39,391 nucleotides of DNA from a virus. How positions within the stretch are numbered: the first letter of the stretch is position 1; each line of letters starts with the position of its first letter. This document shows, one piece after another, positions 29,636 through 38,036 of this stretch. The stretch spans positions 1-39,391 of IMG/VR virus record IMGVR_UViG_3300013004_000081; one strand, given 5' to 3'. The notes under the pieces were generated by a model. The model made no database searches. It was not told the DNA's origin and saw only the letters and a list, made by a program, of their open reading frames with translations. The translations under genes were made by a program, and so were the position numbers.

Positions 29636-29643
29636 AAGTGGTG

Positions 29644-29671
29644 TTGATTTGTTTTGCATAATGTGTAATAT
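29644..29671 (+). promoter_or_regulatory. Possible sigma70-type promoter TTGATT-N16-TAATAT
   Basis: In the short gap between gp55 and the 74-residue gene, a 5/6 -35 hexamer (29644-29649) and a partial -10 (29666-29671) are 16 bp apart and end 7 bp before ATG 29679. A modest match. Confidence 0.35.
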
Positions 29672-29678
29672 TTAATTC

Positions 29679-29903
29679 ATGAGCAATATAGACCACATTG
29701 AAAGACAAGAGTTGATTAAGAAACTCATAGAAAATGGCTATGAGGACATAGTCAATGCCCTTCTGGATGATGAAAAGAAGGTATACACCAAGAAAGGCAG
29801 ACTTAACAAAAGCGGAGCATGCCGCAAGTTGAAGTTAAAGGCCAAGCAACTAGAAGATAAGCTTGCGGAAATGCGAGAACTTCTAAAGAAAGATATGGAC
29901 TGA
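29679..29903 (+). CDS. Small basic helical protein
   Basis: 74 residues: IDHIERQELIKKLIENGYED, then GRLNKSGACRKLKLKAKQLE and a helical end. Basic patch at 41-57. I have the impression that similar short proteins occur in T4-like marine phages but cannot name a function. Its place right after gp55 would fit a gp33-type co-activator; that rests on position alone. No Shine-Dalgarno is visible before the ATG. Confidence 0.65.
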   Translation: MSNIDHIERQELIKKLIENGYEDIVNALLDDEKKVYTKKGRLNKSGACRKLKLKAKQLEDKLAEMRELLKKDMD

Positions 29904-29909
29904 TCCTAG

Positions 29910-30482
29910 CTAGGCCAGACTTGTCCCCGCACGCGGATTAATGTCCCCAGTGAACAAGGCGCCTGTTTGCGAACAATCTTTGGTGTATGCCCTGTCGTAC
30001 CTCAAGGTCATTTCCACCGTAACATAGTCTTGGTTGCTCATATCCAGATCCCCCCATTCTATGTTGTTGGGCCAAATATTGCTGAATACCCATTCCTCCA
30101 TGACCAATCCGCAGCCATTGTACATCCTAAGGCGACCTGTCTTCTTGAAGGCCCCAGGAACCGGAGCTCTCCATGTGCCTTTGTCATCACAAGGCTCATA
30201 AATTTGCTTCAACCATTGAAATATAGGATTTTTATTTCCCTTTAGATCAAAAAGCGTCAAATTTATAGGCTTCCAGTCGGGCTTTCCAGGAAAGTATATA
30301 GTCTCGTTTAGGTGTTGTGCCTCTATTTCCTTGAAGTTAAGGCTGGGTCTAGCCGCCTTGTCCGGAGGCAATGCGTCCGTTCCGTCGTCACAAACCCCGT
30401 CTATAAAGAAAAGCCAACGGAACTTGCGCATCATGCATAAGTTTTCGCTACCCAGTCTCCCAAGACCCATTTTTTGAGCCAT
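29910..30482 (-). CDS. Second tail tube protein (gp19-like paralogue)
   Basis: 190 residues. It shares its start (MGLGRLG, then RKFRWLF) and its later pattern with the protein at 30569: INLTLFDLKGNKNPIFQWL against ITVTYYDVSGDDNMPLWDWL, and MYNGCGLVMEEW against MYTGCGDPMERW. The two are paralogues of the T4 gp19 tube family. GGAGG precedes the ATG. It is separated from the first copy by a strong terminator, so the two can be expressed at different levels. It may be a minor tube component or sit at a tube end. Confidence 0.8.
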   Translation of the reverse strand: MAQKMGLGRLGSENLCMMRKFRWLFFIDGVCDDGTDALPPDKAARPSLNFKEIEAQHLNETIYFPGKPDWKPINLTLFDLKGNKNPIFQWLKQIYEPCDDKGTWRAPVPGAFKKTGRLRMYNGCGLVMEEWVFSNIWPNNIEWGDLDMSNQDYVTVEMTLRYDRAYTKDCSQTGALFTGDINPRAGTSLA

Positions 30483-30513
30483 ATTTCCTCCAATTTAAAT
30501 ATAGTCTGTAAAT

Positions 30514-30544
30514 AAAAAAGGCCAGCGTTTCCGCTGGCCTTTTT
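30514..30544. terminator. Bidirectional intrinsic terminator between the tail tube genes
   Basis: GGCCAGCG (30520-30527), loop TTTC, CGCTGGCC (30532-30539): a perfect eight-pair GC-rich stem, with five T after it on the plus strand and six A before it (T run for leftward reading). It would end leftward transcripts of the first tube gene. Confidence 0.9.
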
Positions 30545-30568
30545 GTTTCATATTTTACATCATCAATA

Positions 30569-31249
30569 TCAACGAACGGGATCCCCAGTGAGACCAACCG
30601 AGGGCAGAGTTGTCGCTGCGGCCCCGCCGGCGTTCAATCCCATGAGGCTGCCAGCCTGCGTGCTGCATGGGCAGCAGCTGGATCTAGGATCTCTTCCGCA
30701 CAGGTTCTTGTATGAAACATTGGAGTATCTGATTGTGACTTCAACAGTGGCCTCCTCGGACGAAGAATAGTCCAACTCGCCGAAATTTACGGCTTGAGGC
30801 CAACAATCACCCAGAGTCCATCTTTCCATGGGATCTCCGCAACCTGTGTACATGGTGCAGATACCAATTCCGGCATAGCAATTTCTTCTAGAGTTTTGCT
30901 GGAGGCCTAGCGGATCGGTGAAGTTATAGACATCGGCAAGCCAGTCCCACAAGGGCATGTTATCGTCACCGCTCACATCGTAATATGTGACGGTGATAGT
31001 CTCCCAGGTCCCCTTGCCAGGAATGTAAGTCTTTCCATTGAGGAAGTTTATTTCAGTTTCTTCTATAGAAACATTCGGGCGAGCAGCCATTTTTACGAAA
31101 CTCGCCGGAACATCTTGTTTGGCAGCTAGCACTCCGCTGCCAGGCCCGCCGCTTCCGCCACTCCTTCTGACCTCAAAAGTCCATCTAAACTTTCTCTTGT
31201 GGGTGACTTGATCTCCGCCCAACCTTCCCAAACCCATTTGAATCGCCAT
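30569..31249 (-). CDS. gp19: Tail tube protein (gp19-like)
   Basis: 226 residues. It forms the inner tube of a contractile tail. Evidence is the tube-family layout (MAIQMGLGRLGG, KRKFRWTFEV, the paired W-rich segments WDWLADVYNF and MERWTLGDCWP, EATVEVTIRY), the paralogue next door and the tail sheath gene directly upstream on the same strand, as gene 18 precedes gene 19 in T4. It has a Gly/Ser insert near residue 30 and a Cys-rich stretch (CGRDPRSSCCPCS) near residue 193. AGAGGAG precedes the ATG. Confidence 0.85.
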   Translation of the reverse strand: MAIQMGLGRLGGDQVTHKRKFRWTFEVRRSGGSGGPGSGVLAAKQDVPASFVKMAARPNVSIEETEINFLNGKTYIPGKGTWETITVTYYDVSGDDNMPLWDWLADVYNFTDPLGLQQNSRRNCYAGIGICTMYTGCGDPMERWTLGDCWPQAVNFGELDYSSSEEATVEVTIRYSNVSYKNLCGRDPRSSCCPCSTQAGSLMGLNAGGAAATTLPSVGLTGDPVR

Positions 31250-31279
31250 TTTTATCTCCTCTTTTTATGATTTCTCTTA

Positions 31280-34006
31280 TCAGAAGGTGTTCGAACCGGC
31301 ATCGAAACTTCCAGTCCTGTGGATGCTAAACTCAAGGAACATGAATTCCACGGCCCTTGTCGGCTGCACGCCGATTCTTGCCCTGAATTCATTCCTGTCA
31401 ATAACGTCAGGCGTGTTGAGTTCCTCGTCCGCCTTAATGATGAACGCCGTCAGACCTCTCGCTATCTGCACCTCACGCAAGATCCTCGTGGCTATCTCGA
31501 TGAACTTCTGGCGGAAGATTTCGTCATGCGGCTCGAACAACAATGTTCTCGAGGCGGCCCTGATTCTCTTCTCTATCGCAAACATAAGCCTTCTCACATT
31601 TACGCGATCCAAGGCTGTAGGCTTGCGCTGCAGCGTTTTCTGACCCCAAACGACATAGTCCTGGAAGTCCGCGTACTGGACGATAGGATTGATGGCGTTT
31701 CTGTTGCCGTACATCAAGTCCCTCTCTTCCAATGTCGGCCTGCTGAACACATCAGTGATTCCGGGCACCACGCCACGGTTCACGCCGGCGGGAGCAAACC
31801 AAGGAGCAGAAAGATTATCGCTCCTGGCGTAGACCGCCATGATGGAACCCGAGGGCGGAACCCAAACATCAACATTGTTGAAGGTGTCGCGAATCCTGAC
31901 CCACGGCCAGTAAAGAGCCGCGAAATCCGAGTCGAATCTCGTCGTGTTCAGAGGATGGGCGCCGTTCTGCCAGTGGATTATCTCTTGAACTGTAAGTCCG
32001 AACGGAGCGTCCACTATGGCCATGCAGTCCATTCTCATGTTCTGGCACATGTCAATCATTGCGAGGACGACACCCGTGGATGTATGACCAGGAACGGCGA
32101 CCAGATCTATGTCGATCTGCTCCGGCTCGCTCAAGGCATATATTCCCGTGTATCCGACCATGTTTCCGATGAGGAAGTAATCCTGGTCGTCCGGATCCGA
32201 CGGTATACCGTCCGAACCGCCCGACAGATCATATGTTCCATCAAGCGGCGGCGACGGGTTGCTCGTATTATCAACGGCCCTAACAAAGTCAGAAACTAGG
32301 CTCAAGAATGTTTCAACATAGAATCTGCTTGTTTCATCCTTTGTCAGATTTCCCCAAGATTCAACTTGGACTCCATTGTTGTAAACTTCCATTATGAAGT
32401 TTCCTTCCCTGACATTGTTTCTGACCACGACCTGGGTCGAGTTTCCGTCGATTCCAGGGGAATCGGCAGTGAGCGTGACAGAAACATCTCCGAACCTATT
32501 TGAATCTCCGTTAATTACGCCATAGCTTGATACGGCCGCGGCACCACTGACTCCTCTCGGCGCGCTGCCGGAGGCTGTGATGTACAAGCCCTTGTTGGAT
32601 CCGTTAGAGTCAACAACGGCCGGATTGGCCGGATCCAAAAGCGGAGCGTTGAAACCGAACAAATTGAATGTAGAACTTTCGTTCTTGACTATAATCCTTG
32701 CGTCGTTGCCCGAGTGTAGTGTTCTGAGCGAAACATAGTCACCTACGGAAATCGCCTCAAAACCACCAGGAATAGAACCTGAGTTTATCTGGTCGTTGAT
32801 CTCGTCAACCACATCTTCAGCGGTAGCGGCCGAATTGGTGGCCAAGGTAGAAAGATCAATCACTTGAACGACATTGTCAATTAGCACATTGTCGGTACCA
32901 TCCAGCACGACTTGCAGATCATACTCATCAAGCGATGTGAAATTGAAATTAGCGGCTGTGCTTCCCGTGAACTGAGCGGGCTCCATTCCGCTACCCAGCC
33001 CTGTCGCTCCTTCCGGACCACATAGGGAATCTTGCACGGACACAAGTTCCAGAACGGCTCTAGGACCGAACGAAAAGGTTGTTCTCAATCCTATTCTTGA
33101 TGTCGTATAGGTGTTCGTGTACTTGTAGTCAACAGATATTCTGTTGGCTCCTGCAGAAAGCGAATTCTGATATGTAAGTGTTATGTTTCCGTTCGGATTG
33201 TCAATAGATCCAGCTATGGCCTTGTTTGAAGGCGAAGCAACTATCGTCTTGAAGGAAAACACGCCGCTATCATTTACTTTGAATGTCTGAACAACAGTCC
33301 CGTCTATGACAATTCTGCCGGTTACCGAACCAGGAACGAGGCCTCCATTTCCGAGGCTGAATGTTACTTGGCTATCTGTTTCCGAAGTTGTCTGAATTTC
33401 TGCTTCTATGAGACTTGTTGTTTCATTTGTAGCGAAGAACTCTATTCCGTCCACCGAAGCATCCAGTTGTACATTGAGATCGTCCGCCAACTGAGTGGCT
33501 GTGTATCCGCCCGACTGAACGAGAGGATCTGGATGATTGGCATTAGCTAGGGCGACGAGCGTCTTGGAAGCAAGCACGCCGTTTAGCCTCCACCTGAAGT
33601 ACATGTCCTTGCTCAAGTTGTATGGTCCGGCTTGGCTCGAGACGAACACAACTTCGCCACCGGCAGAAGGAAGTTCGACCTGAGCCGTACGGGCGCGCTC
33701 CCAGCTCACTGCGTCGGTGTCAGCCACGCGTACGATATAAAGTTCCGTAGCAACCAACAAGTACTGCTGGGCAGCATAGATGAGGTAAGGATCGCCAGCC
33801 TCTGGATGAGGATATCCGAACACAGTATTTAACTGCCTTGTGGACTGGATCAATGTGGGAACATTGATTGGACCCTTGCTGGCAAAGCCGACCAAACCGG
33901 CCCTGTGAAAGGACTGGTCTGGAGCGATGAAGCTCAGATCTTTCTCGGTTATTCTTACCGAGGGCGAAATTGTGTTGGACGGCGGAAAGCCCTTTAGGAT
34001 TGCCAT
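31280..34006 (-). CDS. gp18: Tail sheath protein (gp18-like)
   Basis: 908 residues. The contractile sheath subunit. The N-terminus (MAILKGFPPSNTISPSVRI; HRAGLVGFASKGPINVPTLI; LYIVRVAD) and the C-terminal third (LVAVPGHTSTGVVLAMIDMC; YWPWVRIRDTF; RNAINPIVQYADFQDYVVWG; FMFLEFSIHRTGSFDAGSNT) are typical of myovirus sheath proteins. T4 gp18 has 659 residues; the extra ~250 lie in the middle as beta-rich, surface-type sequence. GGGAG precedes the ATG. It is the largest gene here. Confidence 0.92.
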   Translation of the reverse strand: MAILKGFPPSNTISPSVRITEKDLSFIAPDQSFHRAGLVGFASKGPINVPTLIQSTRQLNTVFGYPHPEAGDPYLIYAAQQYLLVATELYIVRVADTDAVSWERARTAQVELPSAGGEVVFVSSQAGPYNLSKDMYFRWRLNGVLASKTLVALANANHPDPLVQSGGYTATQLADDLNVQLDASVDGIEFFATNETTSLIEAEIQTTSETDSQVTFSLGNGGLVPGSVTGRIVIDGTVVQTFKVNDSGVFSFKTIVASPSNKAIAGSIDNPNGNITLTYQNSLSAGANRISVDYKYTNTYTTSRIGLRTTFSFGPRAVLELVSVQDSLCGPEGATGLGSGMEPAQFTGSTAANFNFTSLDEYDLQVVLDGTDNVLIDNVVQVIDLSTLATNSAATAEDVVDEINDQINSGSIPGGFEAISVGDYVSLRTLHSGNDARIIVKNESSTFNLFGFNAPLLDPANPAVVDSNGSNKGLYITASGSAPRGVSGAAAVSSYGVINGDSNRFGDVSVTLTADSPGIDGNSTQVVVRNNVREGNFIMEVYNNGVQVESWGNLTKDETSRFYVETFLSLVSDFVRAVDNTSNPSPPLDGTYDLSGGSDGIPSDPDDQDYFLIGNMVGYTGIYALSEPEQIDIDLVAVPGHTSTGVVLAMIDMCQNMRMDCMAIVDAPFGLTVQEIIHWQNGAHPLNTTRFDSDFAALYWPWVRIRDTFNNVDVWVPPSGSIMAVYARSDNLSAPWFAPAGVNRGVVPGITDVFSRPTLEERDLMYGNRNAINPIVQYADFQDYVVWGQKTLQRKPTALDRVNVRRLMFAIEKRIRAASRTLLFEPHDEIFRQKFIEIATRILREVQIARGLTAFIIKADEELNTPDVIDRNEFRARIGVQPTRAVEFMFLEFSIHRTGSFDAGSNTF

Positions 34007-34010
34007 GACT

Positions 34011-34235
34011 TTATTCTCCCTTGTTCAATTCTTTTTTTGTTATGTGCCTTGTCGAAATGAGCCCCATCTTCTCGGCCCTCTCAACGTATTCCGTGCTCCT
34101 CTCATCCTCTAACATGTAGATGTTGTTTCCACCACCTACGCCAGGAACATTCAGTGTCGTGAAAGCCTTGGGTGACCTTCTAGACCTTATCAGTATCTGA
34201 ACCGGACCCCTTGTTTTGTTCTTGATCTCGATCAT
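34011..34235 (-). CDS. Small structural-region protein
   Basis: 74 residues (MIEIKNKTRGPVQILIRSRR, then TTLNVPGVGGGNNIYMLEDE). Compact beta-type sequence. It overlaps the stop of the gp15-like gene (TAATG) and ends five bases before the sheath gene, so it is co-expressed with tail genes. Similar tiny proteins precede sheath genes in other phages, but I cannot name a role. Confidence 0.65.
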   Translation of the reverse strand: MIEIKNKTRGPVQILIRSRRSPKAFTTLNVPGVGGGNNIYMLEDERSTEYVERAEKMGLISTRHITKKELNKGE

Positions 34236-35209
34236 TAATTCTGCCTTTCTATTTTATCAACACTGTCTTCCAACTTGTCCAACGCCTCAGTAATTTTGTC
34301 CTCGTCGACCCCGTTATAAAAATCCGTTTTTGTTGCTAGAACTGACTTGTTTCGAACAATTGGCTGTGGTATATATGCCTTGACCGTCAAATTAAATTCA
34401 AACTTGATTATTCTTTGATTTTGGTCGCCCGGCTCATAGTCCACATTATTTGCTATGGAATCCAGATTGACCGAAGTCTCCCAATTGATTCCCCTAACGC
34501 GTATATATGCAATCGGAGAAAATTTTAGCATTATCTGCTCTAGAATCTGATCCATGTCCTCCATGTACATAGTCCATGCCGTCAAGGTATAGGTTTTGTT
34601 GATCGGTATGCCCCTTGCGACACCGAACACCGTGTCTCTCTCAAACTTCTCCTTGGTGGTAAAGCCCGGCTTGCCGTCCGGCCTCAACCTGCGCATGTAA
34701 TCTAGAGCCTTGTGGTATGTGTACCTCTCGGGGTCAAAATCCATTCCGTTTGAATATATTGCAAGCACAGGAAGTCTTATTCTTTCTACTACAAGACTTC
34801 CGTCCTTCCGGACATTATCCTGCAGAATCCAAGTTACCGCCCTTTCCTGCGTCCCCCACAGTATGGGAACCTTGTATGCCTTCCCGTCTTCGTCAAGAAC
34901 GACCAAATTAGAAAACAAATCTACCATCGCCTCATCGCAGCCACGAAGACTCTTTGAATACCTGTAGAGAACATGGCGTTCCGGGTCATTCATGTCGTCG
35001 ACAATTCTTCCGGTCTGCATCGGGTCGCACTGGGCCTCTTTGCCGAGTCCTATCTTGGACTTGGCGGCTTCCTCCACCCAACCTGTGCCCATGCCCGGCC
35101 CATCGCAACTCTTCGGAGCCTTCTCTTTGTTCCTGCTGGTTTCCGCCGGCGGCACGACATTGCAGTCGTTTAGGCTTTTGTTCTGGTGATTTCCCGGATT
35201 GACAACCAT
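34235..35209 (-). CDS. gp15: Putative tail terminator / sheath stabiliser (gp15-like)
   Basis: 324 residues. After a ~70-residue low-complexity N-terminus, the core reads HVLYRYSKSLRGCDEAMVDL, FSNLVVLDEDGKAYKVPILW and GTQERAVTWILQDN, followed by IPINKTYTLTAWTMYMEDMD and LEQIMLKFSP. This is the layout of T4-type gp15 proximal sheath stabiliser/tail terminator proteins, and the gene sits directly before the sheath gene. T4 gp15 has 272 residues. The assignment is from pattern and position, not from a search. Confidence 0.6.
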   Translation of the reverse strand: MVVNPGNHQNKSLNDCNVVPPAETSRNKEKAPKSCDGPGMGTGWVEEAAKSKIGLGKEAQCDPMQTGRIVDDMNDPERHVLYRYSKSLRGCDEAMVDLFSNLVVLDEDGKAYKVPILWGTQERAVTWILQDNVRKDGSLVVERIRLPVLAIYSNGMDFDPERYTYHKALDYMRRLRPDGKPGFTTKEKFERDTVFGVARGIPINKTYTLTAWTMYMEDMDQILEQIMLKFSPIAYIRVRGINWETSVNLDSIANNVDYEPGDQNQRIIKFEFNLTVKAYIPQPIVRNKSVLATKTDFYNGVDEDKITEALDKLEDSVDKIERQN

Positions 35210-35279
35210 TGTTTTCCCCTCTTGGTCTATCTAGACGAGTGATCTTTTTAATTGGTTGCCCAGCCGATATAATTGAAGA

Positions 35280-36131
35280 ATGATCACAGTCAAATACAGA
35301 ACATGGCACCTCGGCGCCCATCCCTCTCCGATCAAGCTTCAGATACCAGGCTGGTCCGGCAAGGACAGAAACCACGGCGATGGAGCAACGCCCCAGCCAT
35401 GGCACTGCCCCCCTTTCGTGGAGGGAAGCACATACGGCCACGAGTTGATTTATCCCTTCAAGAGCGAGTGCTGTGTGACGAGGCGTCACGGCCAAGTTTT
35501 TTTCGAGGGCGATTTCTCCGGCGAAGACTGGAACATGAATGAGCAAGGCAACACGATCAACGGACAAGAGCCCAAAAAGACCACGCCCCCGATGATGAGC
35601 TTCGCGCCGGGTCACTACGGCATGTCAAGCTCGCTGGACATGGAGCCGCCCGAAGGATATGTGATCAGAACGGAACCGCACCCCAGGTTCTTCACCGACG
35701 AAACAGGAACCGTCCCGTGCCTGCTTACGGGACATATTCAAAGGTGGTGGTCAAGAATCTTCTTCGTCGTTTTCAAGGCTCCTAGAGAAGGCGAGACCCA
35801 CATCTTCAGAGCGGGCGAACCGTACGGCCAAGTTCTTTTTGTCCCCCAGAAAAATGATGTTGAATTCATCCCGTTCACGGAGGAAGAAAGAATAGAAAGG
35901 GAAGGCCGAGACAGAAGAATAAGCGAACACGGAAGCAAGATTGCAACCCGCTCGTGGTCGGCAACCCCGCAATTGACGTTTGACGACAAGTACAAGGTTC
36001 TCAGCAAGGCCTATACTAAAGGCGGCTATTCCGAGGTTGACAACACTATATCAAATAAAATATCATCCGCCTCCACTCCGATAGAGATGAAGACGAAAAT
36101 ACCCAAGCGTCTCTTCTCTCCCAGAAGATGA
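35280..36131 (+). CDS. Hypothetical protein, possibly DUF6065-like
   Basis: 283 residues. WHCPPFVEGSTYGHELIYPF (41-60) and later LTGHIQRWWSRIFFVVFKAP and RAGEPYGQVLFVPQK recall the DUF6065 group of uncharacterised proteins in phages and bacteria. No catalytic motif or signal peptide. GATATAATTGAAGA precedes the ATG, containing a -10-like TATAAT but no good ribosome site. Divergent from the gp15-like gene and coupled by ATGA to the 41-residue gene. Family link from memory. Confidence 0.65.
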   Translation: MITVKYRTWHLGAHPSPIKLQIPGWSGKDRNHGDGATPQPWHCPPFVEGSTYGHELIYPFKSECCVTRRHGQVFFEGDFSGEDWNMNEQGNTINGQEPKKTTPPMMSFAPGHYGMSSSLDMEPPEGYVIRTEPHPRFFTDETGTVPCLLTGHIQRWWSRIFFVVFKAPREGETHIFRAGEPYGQVLFVPQKNDVEFIPFTEEERIEREGRDRRISEHGSKIATRSWSATPQLTFDDKYKVLSKAYTKGGYSEVDNTISNKISSASTPIEMKTKIPKRLFSPRR

Positions 36132-36253
36132 AACACTATCCCATAAGAAAGGCCAAAGAAAAAAGAAAACCATACATGCCAGAAGGAATAAGGCTTCCGT
36201 TGCCGAAGCCGAAGTTCCCAAGGACTGTGTTTTGGAAAGTGAATAAAAGTTAA
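36128..36253 (+). CDS. Very small basic protein (41 aa)
   Basis: 41 residues, strongly basic with a Pro-rich middle (MKHYPIRKAKEKRKPYMPEG; LPLPKPKFPRT). It starts in an ATGA overlap with the preceding gene and fills the space to the tRNA. Conserved-looking composition suggests a real micro-gene; a nucleic-acid-binding or structural role is a guess. Confidence 0.5.
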   Translation: MKHYPIRKAKEKRKPYMPEGIRLPLPKPKFPRTVFWKVNKS

Positions 36254-36268
36254 CTTATTTCATTAAAT

Positions 36269-36341
36269 GCGAGTGTAGCTCAATTGGCAGAGCGTTAGGT
36301 TTCCATCCTAAATGTTGCCGGATCGTGGCCGGTCACTCGCT
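36269..36341 (+). tRNA. tRNA-Gly(TCC)
   Basis: A full cloverleaf can be drawn: acceptor GCGAGTG/CACTCGC, D-stem GCTC/GAGC, anticodon stem TTAGG/CCTAA with loop TTTCCAT (anticodon TCC at 36302-36304), T-stem GCCGG/CCGGT. Discriminator base T fits bacterial tRNA-Gly; CCA is not encoded. The T-loop reads ATCGTGG, lacking the usual T54 and A58. A T run follows directly. It would read GGA codons. Confidence 0.88.
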
Positions 36342-36407
36342 TTTTTCTAATTCATCTTTCTCCATATTGAACTTTTTGGCTAGGGCGAGCTTGGAGCACG
36401 GAATGGA

Positions 36408-36959
36408 TTAGCCTCTTTGATTAATTTCATTCAAGTCAAAGTCCGGCTTCTTCTGAGAGGCCTTTCCCTCTCCTGTCGTGACGCTTTCTTGGAAGCGTTG
36501 ACATAGTATCTGTATCCTCATCTGACTCCAGAGCATCGTTTCCCCTATGTTCCTCTGGATGATGACCCAGTCCTCCTTTCTGTGCGGGCTGTGTATCCTT
36601 GATCCCACCTTAGGCGGGTGTCCTATCTTATTTAGAACATCCCTGTAGTTGAAGTCGAACACAACCTCGTCAGGCGAGTCTATTCCGAATGCGCTCTGGT
36701 AGTTCTGTCCCACCACGGGCTCGTAGGACGCATAGAGCATGACGGGATTGTTCGACCACAGTTTGCCCCTGTCCTCGCGGTAGAGTTTGTCGAGGGAGCC
36801 CGTCTGGATGAACACCTCATAGTAGAAGACGGGCGACCCGTATATCTTTATCCACTCCGCATCCCAGTCGTTCCAGAGGCAGCGCTCCGGATTGTCCGGA
36901 TCAAACTGCTCCAAGCTGCCAACAGGCTTGTACGGCGTTCCGTCGGGATTCTTGATCAA
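36408..36959 (-). CDS. gp14: Putative neck protein (gp14-like)
   Basis: 183 residues from a TTG start, secured by AAGGAGG eight bases upstream. The central part matches the layout of T4 gp14: GSPVFYYEVFIQ, then LYREDRGKLW, LYASYEPVVGQNYQSAFGID, SPDEVVFDFNYRD, a KVGSRIHSPHRKEDWVIIQR segment and METLW-like MLWSQMRIQ. gp14 joins the finished head to the tail with gp13. T4 gp14 is longer (256 residues). Tail genes 15, 18 and 19 lie to the left on the same strand. Assigned by recalled pattern; moderate confidence. Confidence 0.6.
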   Translation of the reverse strand: MIKNPDGTPYKPVGSLEQFDPDNPERCLWNDWDAEWIKIYGSPVFYYEVFIQTGSLDKLYREDRGKLWSNNPVMLYASYEPVVGQNYQSAFGIDSPDEVVFDFNYRDVLNKIGHPPKVGSRIHSPHRKEDWVIIQRNIGETMLWSQMRIQILCQRFQESVTTGEGKASQKKPDFDLNEINQRG

Positions 36960-36975
36960 GGCGGTTTCCTCCTTG

Positions 36976-36983
36976 ATTATATA
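36976..36983 (-). promoter_or_regulatory. Candidate late promoter box TATATAAT
   Basis: Late-box-like octamer reading leftward, 16 bases before the TTG start of the neck gene, with AAGGAGG in between. Confidence 0.5.
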
Positions 36984-37004
36984 TCTTCCCCGAGGCCTTA
37001 TTCC

Positions 37005-37613
37005 TCAGACCCCGACCAATCTTCTTCCGCTCGGATCATGAATGTCAGGGCGTTCCGGATGGCTATCATCGCCGCCGTCGTCTTCTCCGTCTATGTCGGT
37101 GTGGTCTATGACCATTTTGACCCACTCAGCTAACTGAAGGGGCGTCTTCAAGGGCGGGCCGTCAAACTCCGAAAGCGCCCCGGGAAAAGATACGCGTTCA
37201 TCCCGCTCGCTCAGTCTTATGTGGCCGTCCCTGTCAAGCAGACCCCTCATACTTGTGGGTTCGACCCCTGAATGCATTCCGGCAAGCCCTGTCCTTCCGT
37301 TAAATAAAAACATCGTGGCCTTTATCTTCATTTCCGCCCCGCCCTCCACGGAATCGTACTCAGAATCGGGTCGCTCAAGTATCGCGAACGCCCGCAGATA
37401 GAAGAACGCGGGCTTTTCAACCTTGGGGTTGTAGAATGCGGCAGAAAAGTCAAATGAATCCTTCGTGCCCTTGTCGGTTATCCATCCCCTCGGCTCTACG
37501 CTCCACTTGATCCACTCCGCATTGACCTTGAAATCAAGCGTCCTCTTCATCGCCTCGCCCGCTGCGGAGCCCATCACCTTCGCCTCTGCAAGCCACTGCC
37601 TAAAGCCGGACAT
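37005..37613 (-). CDS. Hypothetical protein with capsid-targeting-like N-terminus
   Basis: 202 residues starting MSGFRQWLAEAKVMGS: Phe4, Trp7, Leu8, then LAE followed by Ala, nearly the T4 internal-protein leader ending (IAE-A). The body has AEWIKWSVEPRGWITDKG and KIKATMFLFNGRTGLAGMHS, and an acidic tail (DIDGEDDGGDDSHPERPDIH). I do not recognise the domain. It overlaps the stop of the upstream structural gene (TGATG) and sits beside the neck gene, which fits a head-associated protein. Confidence 0.7.
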   Translation of the reverse strand: MSGFRQWLAEAKVMGSAAGEAMKRTLDFKVNAEWIKWSVEPRGWITDKGTKDSFDFSAAFYNPKVEKPAFFYLRAFAILERPDSEYDSVEGGAEMKIKATMFLFNGRTGLAGMHSGVEPTSMRGLLDRDGHIRLSERDERVSFPGALSEFDGPPLKTPLQLAEWVKMVIDHTDIDGEDDGGDDSHPERPDIHDPSGRRLVGV

Positions 37614-38014
37614 CAGTTGAGCTGAACCTGCGGCCTGATGGATATTTCTCCACCGGCTGACGGAAGAGTGAACGGAGCCCCCGGGAACTGCTCGGCCCAG
37701 AGTATTCTGTTTGAGGTGTCGGTCACATAGTAGCCTTGTATGCTGGCTGCGGCCGTGAATGAGAATGTTATGCTAGAGCTGTACACAGCAGAAGAAACTC
37801 CCGCCGTCGTGCTTGCCGTCCAATTCGCCCCCAGCAATGTGACGGGCGCATATCCGCTTGTCGTCGCCTCGACAAAGCTTGATTCTGTCCATGTTTCCGT
37901 GGATAGATCCAAGCTGTTGGTGTAGAGGTGCAATATCATGTTGGTAGGGGGCGTCTTGTTCACAATATATTCAAGAAGTCTGCGCTCACCTGCGTCCGGA
38001 ACTACTATTGGCAT
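37613..38014 (-). CDS. Putative virion structural protein
   Basis: 133 residues from ATG 38014 (GAGG six bases upstream; an in-frame TTG at 38020 overlaps that site). It begins MPIVVPDAGERRLLEYIVNK and continues TNMILHLYTNSLDLSTETWT, then beta-rich Ser/Thr sequence ending FTLPSAGGEISIRPQVQ. Sequences of this type occur as small structural proteins in many myoviruses. Function not defined; position next to neck genes supports a virion role. Confidence 0.65.
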   Translation of the reverse strand: MPIVVPDAGERRLLEYIVNKTPPTNMILHLYTNSLDLSTETWTESSFVEATTSGYAPVTLLGANWTASTTAGVSSAVYSSSITFSFTAAASIQGYYVTDTSNRILWAEQFPGAPFTLPSAGGEISIRPQVQLN

Positions 38015-38036
38015 TTTCAACCTCGCTTTTCTCTCG

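Noticed and set aside
31319-32299. 326-codon rightward ORF opposite the tail sheath gene
   Set aside because: Shadow of the sheath gene, very rich in Arg and His as expected for an antisense frame.
34986-35615. 209-codon leftward ORF
   Set aside because: Overlaps the gp15-like gene in another frame and the start of the opposite-strand gene; no family features.
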